Assembly (NCBI GenBank): GCA_021828475.1
Contig: JAJZIY010000035.1
Span: 1 to 32,551 of the forward strand
Reading direction: 5' to 3'
DNA: 32,551 bases
Origin: Actinomycetes bacterium
GTDB lineage: Bacteria > Actinomycetota > Acidimicrobiia > Acidimicrobiales > Palsa-688
In this document: piece after piece, positions 14,604 to 25,672 of the stretch
Position numbering within the stretch: position 1 is the stretch's first letter
How the letters are laid out: every line of letters begins with the position of its first letter
Notes under the pieces: generated by a model
What the model saw: only the letters and a program-made list of their open reading frames with translations
Told to the model about the DNA's origin: nothing
The model's database searches: none
Made by a program: the position numbers and the translations under genes

Positions 14604-16319
14604 ATGGCCGAACTGGCGCTGGGCGCTGAGCTGGACGTGCTCGTCATCGGCTCGGGCATCGCCGGGCTCTCGGTCGCCCTGGAGCTGGTGGGGCACTGCC
14701 GTGTCGCCGTCGTGGCCAAGGAGCCCGATGGGGGCGGCAGCACTGTGCTGGCCCAGGGCGGCATCGCCGCCGCCGTGGCCGAGGGTGACAGCGGTGCCGC
14801 TCATGCCGCCGACACGGTGGCTGCCGCCGCCGGCCTCGGGGACCCGGCGGTGGCCGGGACCGTGACCGGCGAGGCAGCCTCGGCCGTGGCACGCCTCGTC
14901 CGGTTGGGCGCCCGCTTCGACACCGGAGCGCCCGCCAAGGAGGGCGGGCACGGTGCGGCGAGGGTGCTCCACGCCCGCGGAGACGCCACCGGGGCCGAGA
15001 TCAGCCATGCCCTGGTGCAGGCGGCGGCGCGGCTCGGCGTGCCCGTACTGGGAGGCCTGTTCCTGCTCGACCTGTTGACCGAGGCGCCGGGTGCACCCGG
15101 CGAGCCCAGGCGGGTCGTCGGTGCGCGCTTCTACGACGTCGAGGCGGGCAGGACGAGGCAGTTGCTCGCCTCCACAACCGTGCTGGCCACCGGGGGCTAC
15201 GGCCAGCTGTGGGCCTGCACGACCTCGCCGCCGGCTTGCAGCGGTGACGGCCTGGCGGCAGCCATGCGCGCCGGGGCGCAGGTGGCGGATCTCGAGTTCG
15301 CCCAGTTCCACCCGACGGGGATGGACCTCGGGCTCGACCCTCGGCCGCTGGCGTCCGAGGCTCTGAGGGGAGCCGGCGCCCGCCTCCGGGACCCCGCAGG
15401 CCGTTACCTGCACGACTCGTCAGGCCCGGGGTACGGCGACCTGGCACCGCGCGACGTCGTCAGCCGTTCGATGGCGCGCCGCATGGCCGAGCTGGGTACC
15501 GACCACTGCTACCTCGACGCCACCTCCATCGGTGCAGGTGAGCTGGAGGGCCACTTCCCGACCTTTCTCGGCTCCTGCCGCGCCGCCGGCATCGACCCCC
15601 TCACGGCCTGGGCACCCGTGTCGCCGACGGCGCACTACACGATGGGCGGGGTGCTGACCGACGTCGACGGCCGCACGACCCTGGAGGGCCTGATGGCGGT
15701 GGGGGAGGTGGGCTGCACCGGCCTCCACGGGGCCAACCGCCTGGCGTCCAACTCCCTGCTGGAGGGCGCGGTGATCGGGGCCAGGGCCGCCCGGGCCGTC
15801 CTGGCGGCCGGGGGGCACGATGCCCCGGGGCCGGCCCGTCCCCGCCCAGCCGTGGATGGCCTCGAGCCGCTCCCCGAGCCCGCAGCCGGTGAGCTGCTCG
15901 ACATGCGTCTCGACGGCGCCACCCCGGCTGCCGGCCGGGCGCTCCTGCGCGATGCCATGCAGACCTACGTGGGCGTCTCACGCAACGGAGCCGGCCTCGA
16001 ACTGGTCGGCTCGGCCCTGTCGCGAGCGGGCGGCGCCGGCGGCACGGGTGGCACGGGCGGCACCGCTGGGGATGCCGCAGTCGACCCGGCGGCGCGCGAG
16101 CTGGACAACATGCGCCTGGTGGCTAGGGGCGTCGTCGCGCTGGCCATGCGCCGGTGCGAGTCGCGTGGAGCGCACTGGCGTACCGACCACCCCTCGACCG
16201 ACGAACGCTGGCGGGTACGCCAGGTCCTCGAAGTGGGCGACAGCGGCCACCTGGCGGTTGGCGAGCTCCCGGTCGAGCAACCCGCCATGGCACTGCCGCC
16301 CACCGGCGGTGCCCGGTGA
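14604..16319 (+). CDS. nadB: L-aspartate oxidase
   Basis: NadB oxidises L-aspartate to iminoaspartate with FAD, the first step of de novo NAD synthesis. The Rossmann FAD motif GSGIAG is at residues 16-21. Other family blocks are QFHPTGMD, LAPRDVVSRSM, PTAHYTMGGV and the GEVGCTGLHGANRLASNSLLE signature. At 571 residues it is a little longer than usual; the extra length is partly a Gly/Thr-rich repeat near residue 475 (encoded at about 16029-16065), just before the helical C-terminal domain. It starts 2 nt after the nadA stop, and its ribosome binding site GGAGGGG is inside the end of nadA, so the two are translated together. Confidence 0.95.
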   Translation: MAELALGAELDVLVIGSGIAGLSVALELVGHCRVAVVAKEPDGGGSTVLAQGGIAAAVAEGDSGAAHAADTVAAAAGLGDPAVAGTVTGEAASAVARLVRLGARFDTGAPAKEGGHGAARVLHARGDATGAEISHALVQAAARLGVPVLGGLFLLDLLTEAPGAPGEPRRVVGARFYDVEAGRTRQLLASTTVLATGGYGQLWACTTSPPACSGDGLAAAMRAGAQVADLEFAQFHPTGMDLGLDPRPLASEALRGAGARLRDPAGRYLHDSSGPGYGDLAPRDVVSRSMARRMAELGTDHCYLDATSIGAGELEGHFPTFLGSCRAAGIDPLTAWAPVSPTAHYTMGGVLTDVDGRTTLEGLMAVGEVGCTGLHGANRLASNSLLEGAVIGARAARAVLAAGGHDAPGPARPRPAVDGLEPLPEPAAGELLDMRLDGATPAAGRALLRDAMQTYVGVSRNGAGLELVGSALSRAGGAGGTGGTGGTAGDAAVDPAARELDNMRLVARGVVALAMRRCESRGAHWRTDHPSTDERWRVRQVLEVGDSGHLAVGELPVEQPAMALPPTGGAR

Positions 16320-17194
16320 GCCTTCTGGCACCCCCCTGGGACGCGCTGGCCGAGGCGGTCGCCCGGGCGGTGGCGGAGGATCTGCCGGCCGGCGACCCTA
16401 CGGGCGCGGCGGTGGGCCGGCGCGAGGCCGCTGCAAGGGTGGTGGCCCGGCGCGCCGGGACGGTGGCGGGCCTGGTCGCCGCCCAGCTCGTGTTCGACGA
16501 GGTGGACATGCGGCTCGGCACGGGCCCGGCCAAGGTGTTGCCGGCCTGCGCCGATGGTGACCGGGTGGAGCCGGGCCAAGCCCTTGCCCACCTGTCGGGA
16601 CCGGCGCGGACCCTCCTGGCGGCGGAGAGGACCGTGCTCAACCTGCTCACCCACCTGTCGGGCATCGCCACGGCGACGGCCGCCGTGGTCGCCGAGCTGG
16701 AAGGTACGGGCACCGTGGTGCGCGACACCCGCAAGACGGTCCCCGGCCTGCGCCAGCTCCAGAAGTACGCCGTGCGTTGCGGCGGCGGGCAGAACCACCG
16801 CATGAACCTTTCCGATGCCCTCTTGGTGAAGGACAACCACGTCGCCGCTCTGGGGGGTGTCGCCGCAGCCGTGATGGCGGCGCGCGAGGTGGCGGCGGCC
16901 TGGCCCGGCGGCCCACTGCCCGTTGAAGTCGAGGTCGACGACCTCGAAGAGCTCGACGAGGCGCTGGCGGCCGGGGCCAGCCTGGTCCTGGTGGACAACA
17001 TGGCGCTCGAGGCGACGGCGGAGGCGGTGCGCCGGGCGCACAGGGCCGGGGCTCTGGTCGAAGCTTCGGGCGGTATCAGGCCCGGCCAGGTCCGCCAGGT
17101 GGCGTTGACCGGCGTCGACTTCGTGGCCATCGGCGCCCTCACCCACTCGGCGCCGGCCCTCGACATGGGCCTGGACTGGGACCACGGGGCTTGA
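16316..17194 (+). CDS. nadC: Nicotinate-nucleotide pyrophosphorylase (carboxylating)
   Basis: NadC joins quinolinate with phosphoribosyl pyrophosphate to give nicotinate mononucleotide and carbon dioxide. The 292-residue protein has the family's N-terminal beta-sandwich region (AEDLPAGDPT) and the barrel blocks ERTVLNLL, DTRKTVPGLRQLQKYAVRCGGGQNHRMNLSDALLVKDNH, EVEVDDLEELDEAL, VDNM and EASGGIRPGQV (the long blocks are given here as landmarks at about residues 141-180). Its GTG start overlaps the TGA of nadB (GTGA), so it is translationally coupled. This ends the NAD operon; 261 nt without a gene follow before amtB. Confidence 0.95.
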   Translation: MSLLAPPWDALAEAVARAVAEDLPAGDPTGAAVGRREAAARVVARRAGTVAGLVAAQLVFDEVDMRLGTGPAKVLPACADGDRVEPGQALAHLSGPARTLLAAERTVLNLLTHLSGIATATAAVVAELEGTGTVVRDTRKTVPGLRQLQKYAVRCGGGQNHRMNLSDALLVKDNHVAALGGVAAAVMAAREVAAAWPGGPLPVEVEVDDLEELDEALAAGASLVLVDNMALEATAEAVRRAHRAGALVEASGGIRPGQVRQVALTGVDFVAIGALTHSAPALDMGLDWDHGA

Positions 17195-17455
17195 CCCGTA
17201 CGGGGACCTGGGGCCCCGAGGCGGCTGGGGGGTTCCTGCAGGCGGGCACAGCTGGGGGGCTGGCGGAGGCTGGTGCGCACCTGCGGGCTGGGCGAGGGTG
17301 AGGTGGTTGGCGTAGGAGGGCGGGTGTCGGCGGGACCGGCTGGGACGGCGCCGCCGCCAGGGGGCAACGGCCCCATCGGCTACCGTGCACTACCGGTCCT
17401 CGGGTCGCCGCGGTCGCGGGGGCTGCACAGGTTTTCGGGATGAGGGGGTAACCAA
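17195..17455. other. 261-nt gene-free region upstream of amtB
   Basis: No gene or clear dyad is seen. It is G-rich, with several GGGG runs. It must contain the terminator of nadABC and the promoter of amtB-glnK, but I found no site I can support. A GAGGGGG ribosome binding site lies 8 nt before the amtB GTG. Confidence 0.3.
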
Positions 17456-19079
<1,624 letters not shown>

Positions 19080-19095
19080 GCGCCTCCGTTGCCCT

Positions 19096-19109
19096 CGGGG
19101 GCGGCCCCG
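19096..19109. terminator. Weak hairpin between convergent glnK and carboxylase genes
   Basis: CGGGG GCGG CCCCG forms a 5-bp stem in the 44-nt gap between two convergent stop codons. No T-run is present. Confidence 0.25.
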
Positions 19110-19123
19110 GGTAGAGCAGAGCG

Positions 19124-20896
<1,773 letters not shown>

Positions 20897-20901
20897 GATG
20901 G

Positions 20902-20912
20902 GGCAGTCTGCC
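20902..20912. promoter_or_regulatory. Palindrome in the 27-bp gap between carboxylase and birA
   Basis: GGCAGTCTGCC is a perfect dyad (5-1-5) located between the two divergent start codons (20896 and 20924). Any -10 boxes would overlap it. It is a candidate operator, or chance in a short GC-rich gap. Confidence 0.3.
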
Positions 20913-20923
20913 AGGCTTGGGGT

Positions 20924-21727
20924 GTGCCCGTCGACGCTGTGGTGCTCGAAAGTGCCGACGCTGCCCGCCTGAGGGGGAGCCGGTTTGCCGAAGTCCTCCA
21001 GCTGGCCCGTACCACCTCCACCAACTTGGTGGCCGCCGAGAGGGCCCGGGCCGGGTCGCGCGAGGGCCTCGTGGTCGTGGCTGACCATCAGAACGCCGGG
21101 CGGGGGCGCCTGGACCGGACCTGGGAAGCGCCGCCCGGTAGTTCGCTGCTGCTGTCGGTCCTGTTCAGGCCCCGTCCCGCGGACCTGGCCCCGGTGCAGC
21201 GCCACATGGCCGTCTGGGCCGTGTCCCTGGCGGCCGTGGAGGCGGCCAGGGTTGTGGCGGGCCTGGAGCTGTGGCTCAAATGGCCCAACGACGTCGTGGC
21301 CATGGACGCCGGGGCTGTGGCCAAGGTGGCGGGTGTGCTGGCGGAGGCCGGGACAGGGTGGATGGTTGTGGGGGTGGGCCTGAACGTGTCGTGGTCTCCG
21401 CCCTCTTTGCCGGCGACGAGCCTCGAGGCCCTGGCCGGCCGCCGGGTGCCCCGTTCGCAGCTACTGGTCGAGCTGCTTCTGGCGCTCGACCGCCTCTACG
21501 GGCAGTGGCCCGAGGTGAGCCGTCTCTACAGGGCTCGCTGCGCCACGCTGGGACGGGTCGTGAACGTGCAGAGGCCGGGCAGAGAGCTGCTGGTGGGTAC
21601 CGCCGTGGACCTGGGGGAGCACGGCGAGCTCGTGGTCGACCCCGGCCAAGGCGGGCGCGAGGAGGTCGTGTACGGCGACGTCACCCACGCCACACTGGGG
21701 CCGCCGGGTAGCCTTCCTACTCGATGA
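20924..21727 (+). CDS. birA: Biotin--[acetyl-CoA-carboxylase] ligase
   Basis: The 267-residue protein activates biotin with ATP and transfers it to the Lys of the carrier domain of the divergent carboxylase. It has [36 protein letters not shown] (biotinyl-AMP loop), [21 protein letters not shown] and VGVGLNVSW. It lacks an N-terminal helix-turn-helix, so it is a class I ligase without a built-in repressor domain. The start is taken as GTG 20924; GTG 20939 or 20942 are also in frame. Its TGA overlaps the ATG of rmlA (ATGA), so the rhamnose genes are translated directly behind it. Confidence 0.92.
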   Translation: MPVDAVVLESADAARLRGSRFAEVLQLARTTSTNLVAAERARAGSREGLVVVADHQNAGRGRLDRTWEAPPGSSLLLSVLFRPRPADLAPVQRHMAVWAVSLAAVEAARVVAGLELWLKWPNDVVAMDAGAVAKVAGVLAEAGTGWMVVGVGLNVSWSPPSLPATSLEALAGRRVPRSQLLVELLLALDRLYGQWPEVSRLYRARCATLGRVVNVQRPGRELLVGTAVDLGEHGELVVDPGQGGREEVVYGDVTHATLGPPGSLPTR

Positions 21728-22833
21728 AAGCACTGGTCCTTTCGGGGGGAGCCGGTACCAGGTTGCGCCCGATCACCCACACGCGGGCCAAGCAGCTGGT
21801 ACCCGTGGCAAACAAGCCCGTCCTGTTCTACGGCCTGGAGGCCATCGCGTCGGCGGGGATCAAGCAGGTGGGCATCATCGTGGGCGACACGGCGGCCGAG
21901 ATCCAGGCGGCGGTGGGCGACGGCTCGGGCTTCGGCCTCGAGGTGACCTACATGCGCCAGGAGGCACCGCTCGGCCTGGCTCATTGTGTGCTGGTGGCCC
22001 GGGACTTCCTCGGCGACGACGACTTCGTGATGTACCTGGGTGACAACCTGCTCCAGCAGGACCTGGCCGACTTCGTCGCCCGCTTCGAGGCCCAGAGGGC
22101 GCGTGCCATCGCCCCGCGCCTGGGAGAGGAGGGCCCGATCGTGCCCTCGGCCCAGATCCTGCTCAAGCGGGTGGACGACCCCCAGCGCTTCGGGGTGGCC
22201 GAGCTCGACACCACCGGCCGGGTCACACACCTGGTCGAAAAGCCGACGGTGCCCCCCTCGGACCTGGCCCTGGTGGGCGTCTACCTCTTCGATGCCAGGA
22301 TCCACGATGCGGTGGCGGCCATAGAGCCCTCGGCGCGCGGCGAGCTGGAGATCACCGACGCCATCCAGTGGCTGATCGACGAGGGCGAGGTGGTGCTCTC
22401 GGAGATCCTGGAGGGCTGGTGGATCGACATGGGCAAGCTGACACCCCTTCTGGAGGCCAACCGCCTGCTCCTCGAGGGCATCGAGCGCCGCGTTGACGGC
22501 GACGTCGACTCCGAGAGCCAGCTGCACGGCCGCGTGGTGGTCGAGGCCGGGGCGCGCGTGGTCCGCAGCCACATCCGTGGCCCCGCTGTCATCGGGGTGG
22601 GCACCGAGGTCGTCGACAGCTACGTCGGGCCTTTCAGCGCCATAGGTCCGGGTTGCCTGATCCAGCACTCCGAGATCGAGCACTCGGTGGTGATGGGCAC
22701 TTCCCGGGTCGTCAACGCCGGGCGCATCGAGGACTCCCTGCTCGGCTACGACGTCGAGGTCACCCGCAGCGCCCGCCGGCCACGGGCCACGCGGCTCATG
22801 GTGGGCGACCACTGCATGCTCGACCTGCTCTGA
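21724..22833 (+). CDS. rmlA: Glucose-1-phosphate thymidylyltransferase, long form
   Basis: RmlA makes dTDP-glucose from dTTP and glucose-1-phosphate, the entry to dTDP-rhamnose. The 369-residue protein opens with the nucleotidyl motif LVLSGGAGTRLRP and the KQLVPVANKPVL segment, has YLGDN and the VEKP loop, and then a left-handed beta-helix tail (about 250-350; repeats such as GPAVIGVGTEV and GPFSAIGPGCLI). That tail marks the long RmlA form found in many actinobacteria, about 60-70 residues longer than the short one. It overlaps birA by 4 nt; rmlB starts 85 nt later. Confidence 0.93.
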   Translation: MKALVLSGGAGTRLRPITHTRAKQLVPVANKPVLFYGLEAIASAGIKQVGIIVGDTAAEIQAAVGDGSGFGLEVTYMRQEAPLGLAHCVLVARDFLGDDDFVMYLGDNLLQQDLADFVARFEAQRARAIAPRLGEEGPIVPSAQILLKRVDDPQRFGVAELDTTGRVTHLVEKPTVPPSDLALVGVYLFDARIHDAVAAIEPSARGELEITDAIQWLIDEGEVVLSEILEGWWIDMGKLTPLLEANRLLLEGIERRVDGDVDSESQLHGRVVVEAGARVVRSHIRGPAVIGVGTEVVDSYVGPFSAIGPGCLIQHSEIEHSVVMGTSRVVNAGRIEDSLLGYDVEVTRSARRPRATRLMVGDHCMLDLL

Positions 22834-22918
22834 GCACCCGCTCGGCCAGGCCCGACGCGCCTGCCCGCCCGGGTGGCCATTGGGCCGAGCCAGCCGGTTG
22901 CCATTAGCCTTCGGGGCC

Positions 22919-23884
22919 ATGAAGTTGTTCGTGACCGGCGGGGCCGGCTTCATCGGGTCCAACTACGTGCGTTGGGTGCTCTCGCACAGTGACGACGAGG
23001 TGACCGTCTACGACGCGCTGACCTACGCTGGCAACCTGGCCACCCTGGGGGACGTCGGGCCCGCCCACCCCGGCCGCTACCGCTTCGTGCACGCCGACAT
23101 CTGCGACCTGGGCGCCCTGGAGCAGGCCATGGCCGGCCACGACGCCGTGGTCCACTTCGCGGCCGAGAGCCATGTCGACCGTTCCATCTCCGGGCCCGAG
23201 GACTTCGCCATGACCAACTGCGTCGGCACCAACCTCGTGTGCCACGCGGCCCGGCGCGCCGGCGTCACCCGGGTGCTGCACATCTCGACCGACGAGGTCT
23301 ACGGCTCGGTGGAGCGGGGTAGCTCTGCCGAGAGCGACCGCCTCGAGCCCCGCTCGCCCTATTCGGCGTCCAAGGCCGGCTCGGACCTGATCGCCCTGTC
23401 GTACTTCACCACCTATGGCCTGCCCGTGCTGGTGACGCGGTCCTCGAACAACTTCGGGCCATGGCAGTACCCCGAGAAGCTGGTGCCGCTCTTCGTCACC
23501 AACCTGCTCGAGGGGTGCAAGGTCCCCCTGTACGGCGACGGCATGAACGAGCGGGACTGGCTCTACGTCGAGGACAACTGCGCCGCGCTCGACCTGGTCC
23601 TGCGCTCGGGTGTGCCCGGGCAGGTGTACAACATCGGCGTGGGCGCCGAGATGCCCAACCGGGCCCTGGTGGACAAGATCCTGACCCTGGCCGGGGCCGG
23701 TCCCGAGAGCATCGACTGGGTGGCCGACCGCCCCGGCCACGACCGCCGGTACAGTGTCGACCCTTCCAGGGTGCGTGCGCTCGGCTGGCGGCCGGGCCAC
23801 GACCTCGACCAGGCCCTGGAGGCCACTTTCAAGTGGTACCGGGACAACCGCTGGTGGTGGGAGCCGCTCAAGAGAGGTGCCTGA
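22919..23884 (+). CDS. rmlB: dTDP-glucose 4,6-dehydratase
   Basis: RmlB turns dTDP-glucose into dTDP-4-keto-6-deoxyglucose with tightly bound NAD. The 321-residue SDR-type protein has TGGAGFIG (6-13), HFAAESHVDRSI, the catalytic segment STDEVYG and the Tyr-Lys pair in YSASKAG. The ATG at 22919 is the natural start, as homology begins with KLFVTGGAGF. Its stop shares one base with the rmlD start (TGATG), so the two are coupled. No ribosome binding site is clear, but a CATTAG -10-like box lies at 22904-22909, close to the start. Confidence 0.94.
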   Translation: MKLFVTGGAGFIGSNYVRWVLSHSDDEVTVYDALTYAGNLATLGDVGPAHPGRYRFVHADICDLGALEQAMAGHDAVVHFAAESHVDRSISGPEDFAMTNCVGTNLVCHAARRAGVTRVLHISTDEVYGSVERGSSAESDRLEPRSPYSASKAGSDLIALSYFTTYGLPVLVTRSSNNFGPWQYPEKLVPLFVTNLLEGCKVPLYGDGMNERDWLYVEDNCAALDLVLRSGVPGQVYNIGVGAEMPNRALVDKILTLAGAGPESIDWVADRPGHDRRYSVDPSRVRALGWRPGHDLDQALEATFKWYRDNRWWWEPLKRGA

Positions 23885-24750
23885 TGAGGGTGTTGCTGAC
23901 CGGGGCCGGCGGCCAGGTGGGCAGGGAGGTGCACGAGCAGCTCGAGGCCTCCGGCCACCACGACGTCCTGGCCCTCACCCACGCCGAACTGGACGTGGCC
24001 GACCGCGAACGTGCCCTGCAGGTCTGCGCCGAATGGGCTCCGGACGTGGTCGTCAACACGGCCGCGTTCACTGCCGTCGACGCCTGTGAGGAGCAGGCCG
24101 ACCGGGCTTTCGCCGTGAACGCCATAGGCGCCCGCAACCTGGCGGAGGGGGCGCGCCTGGCTCGTTCGCACCTGGTCCACGTCTCCACGGACTACGTCTT
24201 CGACGGGCGTTCGCCCCGGCCCTATGTCGAGTGGGACCCGACCGGGCCGCTCTCGGTGTACGGGCGTTCCAAACTGGGCGGCGAGCGCGAGGTGTCCTGC
24301 ATGCTGCCGGGGGCGACCGTCGTGCGCACTTCGTGGGTCTGCGGCCGCTACGGGGCCAACATGGTCAAGACGGCGTTGCGCCTGGCCGCGGCAGGGCCGG
24401 CCGAACTGCGCTTCGTCGACGACCAGCATGGTTGCCCGACCTTCGCCGACGACCTGGCCGGGATGCTCGTGCGCCTGGCACTGTCACGCCAGCCCGGGGT
24501 GTTCCACGTGACCAACCAGGGGCCCACGACCTGGTACGGCTTCGTCCGCGACGTCCTGGAGGCGGCCGGTGCGGACGCTGAGCGCGTCGTGCCCATAGCC
24601 ACCTCCGAGCTGGTGCCGGCGCGGCCGGCGCCGAGGCCGGCCAACTCGGTGCTGGACAATGCCGCGCTGAGACTGCTCGGTATGCCCTTGCTCGGCGACT
24701 ACCACGAGGCCCTGGGGCGCACGGTCCGCTACCTCCGCTCGCAGCCGTGA
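23884..24750 (+). CDS. rmlD: dTDP-4-dehydrorhamnose reductase
   Basis: RmlD performs the last NAD(P)H-dependent step to dTDP-L-rhamnose. The 288-residue protein shows TGAGGQVG near the N terminus, VNTAAFTAVDACE, STDYVFDG, the YGRSKLGGE motif with the catalytic Tyr and Lys, and RTSWVCGRYG. Length is normal. rmlC, which makes its substrate, is not next to it but lies on the opposite strand about 5 kb away. Its TGA overlaps the GTG start of the following glycosyltransferase. Confidence 0.94.
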   Translation: MRVLLTGAGGQVGREVHEQLEASGHHDVLALTHAELDVADRERALQVCAEWAPDVVVNTAAFTAVDACEEQADRAFAVNAIGARNLAEGARLARSHLVHVSTDYVFDGRSPRPYVEWDPTGPLSVYGRSKLGGEREVSCMLPGATVVRTSWVCGRYGANMVKTALRLAAAGPAELRFVDDQHGCPTFADDLAGMLVRLALSRQPGVFHVTNQGPTTWYGFVRDVLEAAGADAERVVPIATSELVPARPAPRPANSVLDNAALRLLGMPLLGDYHEALGRTVRYLRSQP

Positions 24751-25658
24751 GCACCGACGTCGGTGATGTCGGTGCCGTTGTGGTCAACTACAACGCCGGC
24801 GACCACCTCCTCGACTGCGTTGCGAGCCTGGAGGCCGAGGGCGTCGGGGAGATAGTCGTCGCCGACAACGGCTCGGTGGACGCCTCGGCGTCGGCACTGG
24901 CCTCACGGCACCCAAAGGCCAAGTGGTTGGCGACCGGGGCCAACCTGGGCTACGGCAAGGCTGCCAACGCGGGCGCCTCCGTTCAGGCTCGAAGCGACTA
25001 CGTGCTGGTGTGCAATCCTGACGTGGTCTTCCAACCAGGTTCGGTCGCCGCCCTGGTCCACCACCTCGAGCAGGCGCCCGCCGTCGGCCTGGTGGGCCCG
25101 CGTATCGTCGGCACCGACGGCGAGCTGTACCCCTCCGCCAGGAGGTTCCCGGACCTGTTCGAAGCGCTCGGCCACGCCTTCCTGGGTCAGTTCTGGCCAG
25201 GCAACCCCTTTTCCCGCCGCTACCGGATGTCCAACTGGGACCATGCCGAGGCCCGCGACGTGGACTGGGTGTCGGGAGCCTGCTTCGTCGCCAGGCGCCG
25301 GGCATGGGACGAGGTGGCGGGTTTCGATCCCGCGTACTTCATGTACATGGAGGACGTCGACCTGTGCTGGCGGCTCCGCGGCGCAGGTTGGGCCGTCGCC
25401 TACGAGCCCGGGGCGGAGGTCATGCACGCACAGGGCGTGTCCGCCGACCGCCACCCCTATCGGATGCTGCTGGCGCACCACGTCTCCATGTGGCGGTTCG
25501 CGCGGCGCACCTCGGCCGGGCGCCGCTGGGTGCTGGTGCTGGTGGGCCCGGGTCTGCTTGCGCGGCTCCTGGTCACCATGGCCAGACGGGCCCTCAGTGG
25601 GGCCACGCCAGTGAGCCGGGCGCAGAGGCGTCCCACGGGGATGCCCTCGGACAGGTAA
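24747..25658 (+). CDS. wbbL: GT2 glycosyltransferase, WbbL-like rhamnosyltransferase
   Basis: The 303-residue protein has the GT-A fold of family 2: VVVNYNAGDHLLDCV, the acidic ADNGS, NLGYGKAANAG, a CNPDVVF metal-binding site (DxD-like), DWVSGACFVARR and the acceptor-site MYMEDVDLCWR. A C-terminal basic amphipathic region could lie on the membrane. In mycobacteria the neighbour of rmlD is wbbL1, which adds rhamnose to the lipid-linked linker of the wall; here rmlD is also directly upstream, coupled by a GTGA overlap, so a rhamnosyltransferase is the best guess. The exact acceptor in this organism is unknown. A palindrome overlaps the stop. Confidence 0.88.
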   Translation: MSTDVGDVGAVVVNYNAGDHLLDCVASLEAEGVGEIVVADNGSVDASASALASRHPKAKWLATGANLGYGKAANAGASVQARSDYVLVCNPDVVFQPGSVAALVHHLEQAPAVGLVGPRIVGTDGELYPSARRFPDLFEALGHAFLGQFWPGNPFSRRYRMSNWDHAEARDVDWVSGACFVARRRAWDEVAGFDPAYFMYMEDVDLCWRLRGAGWAVAYEPGAEVMHAQGVSADRHPYRMLLAHHVSMWRFARRTSAGRRWVLVLVGPGLLARLLVTMARRALSGATPVSRAQRRPTGMPSDR

Positions 25659-25663
25659 CCTGT
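25651..25663. promoter_or_regulatory. Perfect 13-bp palindrome overlapping the wbbL stop
   Basis: ACAGGT A ACCTGT covers the TAA of the glycosyltransferase gene and lies 9 nt before the ATG of the next gene. It may be an operator or a small stem that affects translation of the next gene. No other copy was noticed in the window. Confidence 0.3.
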
Positions 25664-25672
25664 CAGGTCGTT

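Noticed and set aside
17195..17455. GlnR-type nitrogen box upstream of amtB
   Set aside because: I looked for the paired GTnAC / GAAAC pattern and did not find a convincing one.
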